33,475 nt of DNA from Oceanospirillales bacterium (lineage in GTDB: Bacteria; Pseudomonadota; Gammaproteobacteria; Xanthomonadales; SZUA-36), in NCBI GenBank assembly GCA_003233115.1, contig QIKV01000165.1, forward strand, positions 1-33,475, read 5' to 3'. Position 1 is the first letter of the stretch, and every line of letters starts with the position of its first letter. The notes below the pieces were generated by a model, which ran no database searches, was not told where the DNA came from, and saw nothing but the letters and a program-made list of their open reading frames with translations. The translations under genes and the position numbers were made by a program. Shown in pieces: positions 8,228-15,557 of the stretch.

Positions 8228-8320
8228 CGTAGGGTGGACATTCATGTCCACCATTTGCCATGTCCACCATTTGCCGGTTCAATCAGGCTTGACCCGGTGG
8301 ACATGAATGTCCACCCTACG
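8228..8320. repeat. REP doublet (REPIN/BIME-like) between hslU and ubiE
   Basis: Two copies of a 25-base element lie in opposite orientation at 8228-8252 and 8296-8320 and are perfect reverse complements. Each has the tetranucleotide GTAG at its outer end, then a 20-base palindrome made of GGTGGACAT, two loop bases and ATGTCCACC. This matches REP elements mobilised by RAYT transposases: a GTAG head, a hairpin and inverted pairing. The inner copy edge ends directly before the hslU stop codon (8321-8323). No transposase gene is in the window, so copies elsewhere in the genome are expected. As RNA the pair could fold into a long stem separating hslU from ubiE. Confidence 0.88.
8243..8274. repeat. 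16-base tandem duplication inside the REP doublet
   Basis: The unit CATGTCCACCATTTGC occurs twice with no gap at 8243-8258 and 8259-8274. It copies the distal half of the left REP hairpin plus six spacer bases, giving a third partial REP arm. It looks like slippage or an aborted REP duplication. Confidence 0.9.
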
Positions 8321-9670
8321 TCACAGGATATACCGACTCAGGTCTTCATCACCGGCCAGCGCATCGAGGTGCTCGTTGACATAGTCGGCATCCAGTGTAA
8401 TGACCTCACCGCTGCGATCGGGTGCTTCGAATGAAATAATATCGAGCAAACGCTCCATGATGGTATGCAAGCGGCGGGCGCCGATGTTCTCGGTGTTCTC
8501 ATTGACCTGCCAGGCAATCTCGGCTATCCGCTCCACGGCATCGGTGCCAAATTTCAGGTCCACGCCTTCGGTCGCCATCAACGCCGTGTATTGCTCGGTC
8601 AGAGATGCCTTGGGCTCGGTCAGGATGCGGATGAAATCCTTGGCGTCCAGGGCACGCAATTCAACCCGGATGGGCAGGCGGCCCTGCAATTCCGGAATCA
8701 GGTCGGATGGCTTGCAGAGATGAAATGCGCCGGATGCGATGAACAACATGTGATCGGTTTTGACCATGCCATAGCGAGTGGATACCGTGCAGCCTTCTAC
8801 CAGCGGCAACAGGTCGCGCTGCACACCCTCGCGTGATACATCAGCACCGGCAAATTCAGAGCGCTTGGCAACTTTGTCAAGTTCGTCGATAAATACGATA
8901 CCGTTTTGTTCAGCGACTTCCAGCCCCTGTTGCTTGATTTCCTCGTCATTGATCAGTCTTGCGGATTCTTCTTCAATCAGCAACGGCATGGCATCTTTGA
9001 TGCGCATCTTGCGTTTCTGGGTTTTGTTGCCGCCGATGTTCTGGAACATGCCCTGCAACTGGCTGGCCATCTCTTCCATGCCAGGTGGTGTCATTATTTC
9101 TATGCCGAGTTGGGCGGTAATATCGAATTCGATCTCACGCTCATCCAGTTCACCGGCCAGTAATTTACGCAACATTTTCTGCCGGGTCGAAGCCTGGCTG
9201 CCACCAGCCGTACCGGCCTCAGGGGCCGGCTCGTTGGCAAAGCCAATCGGATTGGGTTGTGGCAGCAGGATATCCAGGATGCGGTCGCGGGCAGCATCTT
9301 CAGCGCGGGCGCCCACCTTTGCAACGGCTTGCTCGCGCAGCATGTTGACGGACATGTCGACCAGGTCGCGAATGATGGATTCAACATCTTTGCCCACGTA
9401 GCCTACTTCGGTGAACTTGGTAGCCTCAACTTTAATGAACGGCGCATTGGCGAGCCGGGCAAGGCGCCGGGCAATTTCGGTCTTGCCGACACCGGTCGGC
9501 CCGATCATCAGGATGTTCTTGGGTGTGATCTCGTTGCGTAGTTCTTCGTCGACCTGCATACGCCGCCAGCGGTTACGCAAAGCAATGGCAACCGCGCGTT
9601 TGGCGTCTGACTGGCTGATAATGTGTCCATCCAGTTCCTGGACGATTTCACGTGGGGTCATTTGAGACAT
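8321..9670 (-). CDS. hslU: HslU, ATPase subunit of the HslVU protease
   Basis: The 449-residue product starts [14 protein letters not shown], the usual HslU N-terminus. Walker A is GPTGVGKT (residues 57-64), Walker B is IVFIDELDK, sensor and arginine-finger regions follow ([21 protein letters not shown]), and the C-terminus DLSRYIL inserts into HslV. HslU unfolds substrates and feeds them to HslV in the cytoplasm. The ATG at 9670 begins one base after the hslV stop. An upstream ATG at 9685 would overlap hslV and add MDPNN, which the family lacks. The stop codon abuts the REP doublet. Confidence 0.97.
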   Translation of the reverse strand: MSQMTPREIVQELDGHIISQSDAKRAVAIALRNRWRRMQVDEELRNEITPKNILMIGPTGVGKTEIARRLARLANAPFIKVEATKFTEVGYVGKDVESIIRDLVDMSVNMLREQAVAKVGARAEDAARDRILDILLPQPNPIGFANEPAPEAGTAGGSQASTRQKMLRKLLAGELDEREIEFDITAQLGIEIMTPPGMEEMASQLQGMFQNIGGNKTQKRKMRIKDAMPLLIEEESARLINDEEIKQQGLEVAEQNGIVFIDELDKVAKRSEFAGADVSREGVQRDLLPLVEGCTVSTRYGMVKTDHMLFIASGAFHLCKPSDLIPELQGRLPIRVELRALDAKDFIRILTEPKASLTEQYTALMATEGVDLKFGTDAVERIAEIAWQVNENTENIGARRLHTIMERLLDIISFEAPDRSGEVITLDADYVNEHLDALAGDEDLSRYIL

Positions 9671-9671
9671 A

Positions 9672-10223
9672 TTATTGGGATCCATCTATTTCCAGTGTTT
9701 CTATAACGATATTTTCGTTGGTATAAATACAGATATCCGCTGCAATTCCGAGTGACTTTTTGACGATGGATGTTGCATCAAGTTCTGTGCCATCCAGATA
9801 AGCCATCGCGGCAGCCTGTGCAAAAGGGCCGCCGGAGCCGATGGCGATCAGCCCATTTTCTGGTTCAATGACATCGCCATTGCCTGAAATTAGCAGTGAG
9901 TTTCTCGTATCGGCAATGGCCAGCAACGCCTCAAGGCGTCGCAGCATCCTGTCAGTGCGCCAGTCTTTAGCCATTTCCACTGCTGCCCGTACCAGGTTGC
10001 CGGAATGTCTTTCGAGCTTGCCTTCGAAGCGTTCGAACAATGTAAATGCATCGGCGGTTGCACCGGCAAATCCGGCAATTACCTGGTCCTTGTATAGACG
10101 ACGCACCTTGCGCGCGTTGGATTTCATAATGGTATTACCAAGCGTTACCTGGCCATCTCCGCCCATGACCACCTGGCTGCCCCTGCGGACTGAGCAGATG
10201 GTCGTGCCCCGATATTGTTCCAC
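9672..10223 (-). CDS. hslV: HslV, threonine peptidase subunit of HslVU
   Basis: The product has 183 residues from GTG at 10223. It begins [15 protein letters not shown] and continues [24 protein letters not shown] and [15 protein letters not shown], all HslV signatures. The catalytic Thr of the TTI motif must be freed at the N-terminus, so a short propeptide (MEQYRG) is removed, as in beta-proteobacterial and other HslV proteins with an extension. The GTG is supported by AAGGAG at 10230-10235, six bases away. An ATG at 10277 would add 18 residues but lies at the -35 end of a sigma32-like promoter. Codegradation with HslU gives a heat-shock protease. Confidence 0.96.
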   Translation of the reverse strand: MEQYRGTTICSVRRGSQVVMGGDGQVTLGNTIMKSNARKVRRLYKDQVIAGFAGATADAFTLFERFEGKLERHSGNLVRAAVEMAKDWRTDRMLRRLEALLAIADTRNSLLISGNGDVIEPENGLIAIGSGGPFAQAAAMAYLDGTELDATSIVKKSLGIAADICIYTNENIVIETLEIDGSQ

Positions 10224-10229
10224 GCGCTT

Positions 10230-10235
10230 CTCCTT
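10230..10235 (-). promoter_or_regulatory. Strong ribosome binding site that fixes the hslV GTG start
   Basis: The minus strand reads AAGGAG, then six bases, then GTG at 10223. This is near-ideal Shine-Dalgarno spacing and argues against the upstream ATG at 10277. Confidence 0.85.
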
Positions 10236-10249
10236 CTGGTGTGCTGCAA

Positions 10250-10278
10250 ACGTGGGGATGTCAACAAACGATTGCAAG
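10250..10278 (-). promoter_or_regulatory. Candidate sigma32 (RpoH) heat-shock promoter for hslVU
   Basis: On the minus strand, CTTGCAA (10278-10272) is followed after 14 bases by CCCCACGT (10257-10250). The RpoH consensus is CTTGAAA, a spacer of about 11-16, then CCCCATNT, so each element has one mismatch. Transcription would start near 10243, leaving a leader of about 20 bases before the GTG. hslVU is a classic RpoH target. A sigma70 reading (TTGACA at 10264-10259) has no suitable -10 box. Confidence 0.62.
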
Positions 10279-10328
10279 CATGGCGTAAACTGGTTCTCAG
10301 ACCTTCGCAGGGAGCCAGTCTCCTTGCG

Positions 10329-11216
10329 TCACTTTTTCCTGGCTCGCGGATGTGCCTTGTCGTAAACCTTGGCGAGGTGCTGGAAGTCGAGGTGAGTGTA
10401 TATCTGCGTCGTCGAGATATCAGCATGGCCGAGTAATTCCTGCACACCACGCAGATCGCCGGACGATTCAAGCATGTGGCTGGCAAAACTGTGCCTCAAC
10501 AGGTGGGGGTATACATTTTGCGGCATGCCCTGGCGTCTGGCCCAATAGCGGACGCGTGCCTGGATGGTACGCGGTGAAATCGGACCACCGCGCTGGCTGA
10601 CAAATACGTGCGGTTCTTCGAAGGCGGCATATTGTCCGCGCACCTTGCGCCATTCCAGCAATGCGTCGGTGGCGAAGCGGCCGACGGGTATCATGCGACT
10701 GCGATTGCCCTTGCCGGTAACGGTTACCATGCCGGATGGCAGGTCGATCTGTTCCCAGTGCAAGCCCGCCAATTCCGATAAACGTAAACCGGATGAATAG
10801 AACAACTCCATGATGGCTTTGTCACGTATGGCCAATGGCGTATCAGTGGGAATATCGAGCAATTGGCCGATCGTGTCAGCATCCAGGGTGGCCGGCAGGT
10901 GCCGCGGGCTCTTCGGTGCCCTGACCGCTTTGGCGGGATTATGCTGTGCTATGCCTTCGCGCAGCATCCAGCGGAAAAAACTGCGCAAAGCCGACAATAG
11001 GCGCTGCAGAGATTTGCCGCCGAGTCCCTGGCGGTGCTTTTGCGCAATCAAGGCACGAATATGATGTTGCGTAACCTGGTCGGGCCGGTCTATTGCTTCG
11101 CTCTCAAGAAACTGCAGCAACTGGTCGACATCGCGCCGGTAGGCCGTGAGCGTACGCGCTGACAAACCCCGTTCATTTTCAAGATAGGTAAAGAAGTTTT
11201 TGGCGTGTGTATCCAT
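10329..11216 (-). CDS. xerC: XerC, tyrosine recombinase for chromosome dimer resolution
   Basis: This is a 295-residue tyrosine recombinase. The catalytic set is visible: Arg145 in SGLRLSEL, Lys169 in TGKGNRSR, His238 and Arg241 in HLLRHSFASH, His264 in GHADISTTQIYTH and the nucleophile Tyr273. The end THLDFQHLAKVYDKAHPRA is more like XerC than XerD. With XerD it resolves chromosome dimers at dif under FtsK control. It is followed by hslV after 105 bases and preceded by the DUF484 gene across a 93-base gap with a hairpin. The dapF-DUF484-xerC order is conserved in gammaproteobacteria and supports the XerC call. Confidence 0.95.
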   Translation of the reverse strand: MDTHAKNFFTYLENERGLSARTLTAYRRDVDQLLQFLESEAIDRPDQVTQHHIRALIAQKHRQGLGGKSLQRLLSALRSFFRWMLREGIAQHNPAKAVRAPKSPRHLPATLDADTIGQLLDIPTDTPLAIRDKAIMELFYSSGLRLSELAGLHWEQIDLPSGMVTVTGKGNRSRMIPVGRFATDALLEWRKVRGQYAAFEEPHVFVSQRGGPISPRTIQARVRYWARRQGMPQNVYPHLLRHSFASHMLESSGDLRGVQELLGHADISTTQIYTHLDFQHLAKVYDKAHPRARKK

Positions 11217-11253
11217 GAGCGTTCAGCATACACCAGATCTCCAGGAGCTGGCG

Positions 11254-11291
11254 GCCCACAGACTACACAGATCGCACACTGGTCTGTGGGC
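11254..11291. other. Inverted repeat between the DUF484 gene and xerC
   Basis: GCCCACAGAC (11254-11263) and GTCTGTGGGC (11282-11291) are perfect reverse complements separated by 18 bases. The RNA hairpin would lie in the gap before xerC. No T-run follows on the minus strand, so it does not look like an intrinsic terminator. It could affect mRNA stability or xerC expression. Confidence 0.6.
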
Positions 11292-11309
11292 GAACCCGAC
11301 CCTTCCCGG

Positions 11310-12002
11310 TCAGGCTGATTTGCGTTGTTCTGCCGGTACTTCCAGGGCCAGGCGGCTGGTTACCACCCGGGCGAGAAGGTCCAGGAACAGGGTTCCCATG
11401 CCGGGATAAAAACGCGCCGGGTCACTGCTGCCGATGGCCAGCATTCCGTCTTCGCCCAGTGGCACCAGGGCGGTCGACTGAACCCATTGCGCACGGGAGG
11501 CAAACAGGTGGTCGCGCTTGTTGCGGTTTAAGCGGCCACAGACGCTTTCACCTTTTTCCAGGTGGTCCTGGAACTGCTGCAGTTCAGGGTCGTCGCGCCG
11601 CGTGTGGAATATCGGTGTCTTTGGACCTGCTTCGACCTCTAAATTGAACAGGGTAATGTTGATGATGTCGGCATGGAACTCGCTCAGCAGAGCTTCGCTG
11701 AGGCGGTCGAAAAATGATGGCAGGTCGCGCATGGCCATCAACTCCAGGGTCAACTGGTGTAAGCGTGACATCAATTTCTCATTATCCGAGGCGACTTGCA
11801 CCAGTTGATGAAGACGTTGTTCCAGGGTCTCGTTCTGGCCACGCAGGTATTGCACCTGCTTTTCGATCAATGAAACCGCCGGCCCACTGGCATGGCATAA
11901 TTCCAGATCCTTCAGCAGCGCGGGTTCGCGCTCGAGAAAATCAGGGTTCTGGCGCAGAAATTTTGCCACCATTTCTTCCATCGGCCTGGCTGCGTCGCTC
12001 AT
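11310..12002 (-). CDS. DUF484 family protein
   Basis: This 230-residue protein starts MSDAARPMEEMVAKFLRQNPDFLEREPALLKDLEL, the N-terminus typical of DUF484 proteins encoded between dapF and xerC (E. coli yigA is the short counterpart). A predicted coiled coil lies near residues 50-80 (SLIEKQVQYLRGQNETLEQRL), followed by a GAF-like domain ending AIGSSDPARFYPGMGTLFLDLLARVV. The start is the ATG that overlaps the dapF stop as ATGA. An ATG at 12071 lies within dapF and would add 23 low-complexity residues. The function is unknown. Co-translation with dapF is likely. Confidence 0.9.
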   Translation of the reverse strand: MSDAARPMEEMVAKFLRQNPDFLEREPALLKDLELCHASGPAVSLIEKQVQYLRGQNETLEQRLHQLVQVASDNEKLMSRLHQLTLELMAMRDLPSFFDRLSEALLSEFHADIINITLFNLEVEAGPKTPIFHTRRDDPELQQFQDHLEKGESVCGRLNRNKRDHLFASRAQWVQSTALVPLGEDGMLAIGSSDPARFYPGMGTLFLDLLARVVTSRLALEVPAEQRKSA

Positions 12003-12826
12003 ATCAAAATCCCTTCGAATACGTGTGTTGCAGGCCCCGTCATCATGACGGGGTTGTCCCCCCCCAACCACTCTATTATAAGGTTTCCACCTGCCTGGGT
12101 CACGTGAACTGTTTTAGCGACCAATCCAGCCTTGTGCAGTATGCTCATTGCAGCACAGGCACCTGAACCACAGGCACGGGTCTCAGCAGCCCCGCGTTCA
12201 AAGACCCGCAAGCGTATATTGTTGCGGTCTGTGATCTCTGCAAAACCGGCGTTACAGCCCTGGGGAAAGGCGGGATGGCGGCTGATAGCGGCGCCTAAAT
12301 AGTCAAATGCTGTCTCTTCAACATCATCCACAACCACTAAAGCATGTGGGTTGCCCATCGATACCGCACCTACCTGGTATGCGTGCCGGTCAAGTGCCAG
12401 CGAGTACCAACCGTCAACTGGCTCCAGAGTCAGGGGTATGCACTGGGCCCTGAACACGGGCTTGCCCATGTCCACCTGTACTTGTCCCCCGTCCAGGCAC
12501 GTTATCTTTACTTCGCCGGCGGGACCGCTGAGCAAAAACTGTCCGCTGGGTGTTTCCGAACGCATTTGCAGGTAGAGGCCAATACAACGTACCCCGTTGC
12601 CACATTGCTCTGCGCGGCTACCGTCTGAATTCCAGACTTCAAATGATGCCAGATGGCGTGTTGTTACAGGTTTGCGCAAGACCAAAACCTGGTCGCAGCC
12701 GATTCCGGTATGGCGTTCAGCCAGTTGAATCATGATTTCAGCATTAACTTGAAAGTTCTGGTTGCGCAGGTCCAGCAGTATGAAATCGTTGCCCAGACCG
12801 TGCATTTTGTGGAAAGTGACTGCCAT
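11999..12826 (-). CDS. dapF: DapF, diaminopimelate epimerase
   Basis: The product has 275 residues, the usual length. The two active-site cysteines are Cys75 in NSDGSRAEQCGNGVRC and Cys219 in ETRACGSGACAA. The N-terminal FHKMHGLGNDFILLD is diagnostic. DapF converts LL- to meso-diaminopimelate for lysine and peptidoglycan synthesis. It follows the lptM gene after 20 bases, an arrangement shared with E. coli. Two oddities lie near the 3' end: an eight-C tract at 12058-12065 (poly-G in the coding strand) and a 19-base inverted repeat at 12035-12053. Confidence 0.97.
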   Translation of the reverse strand: MAVTFHKMHGLGNDFILLDLRNQNFQVNAEIMIQLAERHTGIGCDQVLVLRKPVTTRHLASFEVWNSDGSRAEQCGNGVRCIGLYLQMRSETPSGQFLLSGPAGEVKITCLDGGQVQVDMGKPVFRAQCIPLTLEPVDGWYSLALDRHAYQVGAVSMGNPHALVVVDDVEETAFDYLGAAISRHPAFPQGCNAGFAEITDRNNIRLRVFERGAAETRACGSGACAAMSILHKAGLVAKTVHVTQAGGNLIIEWLGGDNPVMMTGPATHVFEGILI

Positions 12827-12846
12827 TCACTATTCAGCAGGGCAAG

Positions 12847-13050
12847 TCAGCCCCCACTGTCGTCCTCTTTGTCTGCCTGCTTATCTGCCTGCTTGTCTGC
12901 CTGTTGGTCTTGTGCGCCTGTGCTGCTCTGTGCGGCCTCAGGCTTGGCAACCGCCCCGTTTTCGGGAAGATAAAGTGGGCCTTTGAGGCCGCAGGCAGCC
13001 AACAGGCTGCCAAACAACAGTACCAGAAGTGTGGATTTGACAGTTTGCAT
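12847..13050 (-). CDS. lptM: LptM-like (YifL) small lipoprotein
   Basis: The 67-residue product begins MQTVKSTLLVLLFGSLLAACGLKGPLYLP. The lipobox LAAC with Cys20 and the adjoining GLKGPLYLP are the LptM/YifL signature. LptM is an outer-membrane lipoprotein that helps LptD maturation in E. coli, and yifL lies directly upstream of dapF there too. The tail after about residue 28 is disordered, with three ADKQ-type repeats ending in DDSGG. I chose the ATG at 13050 because it puts the signal peptide at the start; an upstream ATG at 13104 overlaps the divergent esterase gene. A TATAGT on the minus strand at 13081-13086 could be its -10 box. Confidence 0.88.
   Translation of the reverse strand: MQTVKSTLLVLLFGSLLAACGLKGPLYLPENGAVAKPEAAQSSTGAQDQQADKQADKQADKEDDSGG
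12870..12905. repeat. Three 12-base tandem repeats in the lptM tail
   Basis: Units at 12870-12881, 12882-12893 and 12894-12905 differ by one or two bases and encode QADK three times on the minus strand. The period is a multiple of three, so copy-number change would keep the frame. Confidence 0.85.
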
Positions 13051-13090
13051 AGGTGTTAACAGGCCTCGATTGACTGCTACACTATACGCC

Positions 13091-13807
13091 ATGAATAGCA
13101 GCAAATCAGCACACGACCAGGAACACCATCAGGGCAGGGGTGAACTGCTTGAAAGCGTGGAGGTCACAACGGCCGATAAGCCGGAGTTTGCCGTGATATG
13201 GATGCACGGACTGGGTGCCGACGGGCATGATTTTGAACCGGTCATTCCTTTGCTTGGCCTGCCGTCGGGTACCGCCGTACGCTTTGTTTTCCCGCATGCG
13301 CTGATGCGGCCGATTACGATCAATGGTGGTGCGGTCATGCGGGCGTGGTACGACATTATCGAGATCAGCACCAGTAAGGGCCAGGATGAGGCCGGCATCC
13401 GCCATAGTGCAGCGAAGATTCGTGACCTGATCGGGAACGAAATCAGGCGTGGCATTCCGCCGGCAAATATTGTGCTGGCCGGCTTTTCCCAGGGCGGCGC
13501 GATGGCCTTGCACGTTGGGCTTCGTTACCCGGAAAAACTGGCAGGCATTATGGCTTTATCTGCTTATCTCATGTTTCCCCAACGGCTGCGTGCTGAGTGT
13601 TCGCAGGTAAATTCTGCAACGCCGGTTTTTATCGGCCATGGAACACATGACCCGATGCTGCCATTTACCCTGGGGCAGGCCGCACGGGCAGAACTCGAGC
13701 AAGGGGGCTGGCCGGTTGAATGGCACAGCTACCCGATTCCGCACTCGGTTTCACAGCCGGAGATCGCAGATATCGGGCGCTGGTTACAGGCTCGCTTTAA
13801 CCGGTAG
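13091..13807 (+). CDS. Carboxylesterase / lysophospholipase, PF02230 type
   Basis: The 238-residue product belongs to the phospholipase/carboxylesterase family of alpha/beta hydrolases. MHGLGADGHDF (residues 38-48) is the oxyanion region, GFSQGGAMAL carries nucleophile Ser133, and GHGTHDPMLP and PIPHSVS supply Asp187 and His218. No signal peptide is present, so it is cytoplasmic. It hydrolyses short-chain esters or lysophospholipids, but the physiological substrate is unknown. I chose the ATG at 13091 (MNSSKSAHDQ) because an upstream ATG at 12983 lies in the divergent lptM gene. It is divergent from lptM with a 40-base gap, and algZ begins two bases after its stop. Confidence 0.92.
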   Translation: MNSSKSAHDQEHHQGRGELLESVEVTTADKPEFAVIWMHGLGADGHDFEPVIPLLGLPSGTAVRFVFPHALMRPITINGGAVMRAWYDIIEISTSKGQDEAGIRHSAAKIRDLIGNEIRRGIPPANIVLAGFSQGGAMALHVGLRYPEKLAGIMALSAYLMFPQRLRAECSQVNSATPVFIGHGTHDPMLPFTLGQAARAELEQGGWPVEWHSYPIPHSVSQPEIADIGRWLQARFNR

Positions 13808-13809
13808 CG

Positions 13810-14850
13810 ATGGCGATCAGCATGACAATGCGGGGTGTCTACCCACCATCGTTTTGCCGCTGGCGGCTGTTGCTGGCCGTCATGGTCGTTGCGCAGATAT
13901 CGGTATTGTTGATCGCCTTCGGGAGATTGCAGGGGTTCGATCTGGCCTGGCTTGCCATTGCCTCCCTGTATGCACAGGCGCTGGCACTGGTGACAGCCAT
14001 GGGGGTCTGTATCTCCAGGGCATGGCTGGGCCGGCTTTCCCCGCGCGGGGCGTGGCTGGGCAGTTGGATTGTGGCTGTTTTGCTGGCGGTCGCGTTCAGC
14101 TATTCGGCCGGCATCGTCGGTACTGTACTCGGAGTAGGGCCTGGCAGGGATGGTTTCCGGGTGTTTGTGCTGCAAAGCATTCTGTCTGTGGCCCTGGTCA
14201 CCGTAGTTTTGTTCCGCTACCTGTTTATTCGTAGCCAGTGGCAGGCACAATTGCTGGCCCAGGCAGAGGCACGGGTGCAGGCGCTGCAGGCCAGGATTCG
14301 ACCGCACTTCCTGTTTAACAGCCTCAATACCATTGCCAGCCTGATCCCGGAAGATCCGGTCGGCGCAGAGCGTGCAACCGAGGACCTGGCCGATCTGTTC
14401 CGTGGCAGTATGCGCCGTGCCGATCGCCTGATAAGCCTGTCTGAAGAGTTGGACCTGGCGGCGAAGTACCTGGATATGGAGCGCCGCAGGCTGGGTGACC
14501 GGATACGTGTTGACTGGCAGGTCAGCGAGCTTCCCAAGGGTGCCTCGGTGCTGCCGCTGACACTTCAGCCGTTGCTGGAAAATGCAGTCGCCCACGGCAT
14601 CCAGCCACGCACTGAAGGTGGTGAGATACGGGTTTACGGGCGCAGTGAAAAAGACAATATTGTTATCACAATATGCAATCCGCTGGCCCCGGACCCCCAC
14701 GACAGCCAGGGTCATGGCATGGCTCTGGCAAATATTCGGGAGCGGCTGGAACTGGCTTTCGGGCCGGCTGCCAGCTTGATTACGCACCAGGACAAAGAAC
14801 AGTTTTTTGCGGTACTAAGTCTGCCATATGTTGAGAATACTGATAATTGA
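13810..14850 (+). CDS. algZ: Sensor histidine kinase, LytS/AlgZ family
   Basis: The protein (346 residues) has four or so hydrophobic segments in its first 140 residues, then a His_kinase module with ARIRPHFLFNSLNTIASLIPEDP, where His166 is the likely phosphoacceptor. PLTLQPLLENAVAHGI (N-box) and GHGMALANIRERL (G-box) complete the ATPase domain. This class lacks a periplasmic sensor domain and pairs with LytTR regulators. The downstream algR overlaps by 23 bases and hemC follows, exactly the algZ-algR-hemC order known in Pseudomonas, where the pair controls alginate, motility and virulence. The stimulus here is unknown. Confidence 0.92.
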   Translation: MAISMTMRGVYPPSFCRWRLLLAVMVVAQISVLLIAFGRLQGFDLAWLAIASLYAQALALVTAMGVCISRAWLGRLSPRGAWLGSWIVAVLLAVAFSYSAGIVGTVLGVGPGRDGFRVFVLQSILSVALVTVVLFRYLFIRSQWQAQLLAQAEARVQALQARIRPHFLFNSLNTIASLIPEDPVGAERATEDLADLFRGSMRRADRLISLSEELDLAAKYLDMERRRLGDRIRVDWQVSELPKGASVLPLTLQPLLENAVAHGIQPRTEGGEIRVYGRSEKDNIVITICNPLAPDPHDSQGHGMALANIRERLELAFGPAASLITHQDKEQFFAVLSLPYVENTDN

Positions 14851-15547
14851 TGACGAAATGCCAGCCCGCCACCGCTTGCGGCGAATGCTGGCGGAAATGC
14901 CGGCTGTGCATGTTGCAGGCGAGGCTGCTACCGGGCACGAAGCCTTGCGCATGATCCTGGTTAAAGCGCCGGATGTACTGTTACTGGATATCTCCATGCC
15001 GGGATTGGATGGCATGACATTGGCACAGATGTTACAGGAACAGGCATCGCCGCCAGCGGTCATCTTCTGCACTGCATGGTCGGACCAGGCAGTGGAAGCA
15101 TTTGAGTGTGACGCAGTTGATTACCTGGTCAAGCCGGTTCGCCCCGGGCGCCTTGAGGCTGCCCTGGATAAAGCCAGGTATTTTATCGCCAGAGGCAGTG
15201 GTGATGTCAGCGGGACATTTCTTCGTTCCACACTCGGGGGGCGGGTCACGCTGTTGCCACTGGCAGAGGTGGTCTGCCTGTATGCAGAAGATAAGTACAC
15301 AACCGTGGTCCATGAAAAAGGTGAGTTGGTGATCAATCAGTCCTTGCTGGAACTGGAAAAAGAGCACGCGGACATCCTGCTACGGATCCATCGCGGGACC
15401 CTGGTGGTGAGGAACCGCATACGGGGCCTGGAGAAATCCTCCGGTGGCCGCCACTACCTGGTGCTGGAAGGTAGTGATGAACGTCCGCAGGTAAGCCGGC
15501 GCCGATTACCGGCGGCCAGAAAACTCATCAGGCTCCTGGGCGGCTGA
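14828..15547 (+). CDS. algR: LytTR response regulator, AlgR family
   Basis: This 239-residue protein has a receiver domain (ILIIDDEMPARHRLRRML, phosphoacceptor Asp54 in LLLDISMPG, YLVKPVR with the conserved Lys) and a C-terminal LytTR DNA-binding domain (EVVCLYAEDKYTTVV, SLLELEKEH, IHRGTLVVRNRIRGL). It overlaps algZ by 23 bases and is separated from hemC by ten, so it is likely cotranscribed with both. In Pseudomonas AlgR acts on promoters of alginate and type IV pilus genes. The targets here cannot be inferred from the window. Confidence 0.95.
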   Translation: MLRILIIDDEMPARHRLRRMLAEMPAVHVAGEAATGHEALRMILVKAPDVLLLDISMPGLDGMTLAQMLQEQASPPAVIFCTAWSDQAVEAFECDAVDYLVKPVRPGRLEAALDKARYFIARGSGDVSGTFLRSTLGGRVTLLPLAEVVCLYAEDKYTTVVHEKGELVINQSLLELEKEHADILLRIHRGTLVVRNRIRGLEKSSGGRHYLVLEGSDERPQVSRRRLPAARKLIRLLGG

Positions 15548-15557
15548 CGGATTTAAC

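Noticed and set aside
12870-12905. CRISPR-like repeat array
   Set aside because: The repeats are only 12 bases, directly adjacent without spacers, and lie in the coding frame of lptM.
13729-14787. 352-codon minus-strand frame opposite algZ
   Set aside because: AlgZ on the plus strand carries clear kinase motifs. The opposite frame is rich in Gln, His and Arg and resembles no protein.
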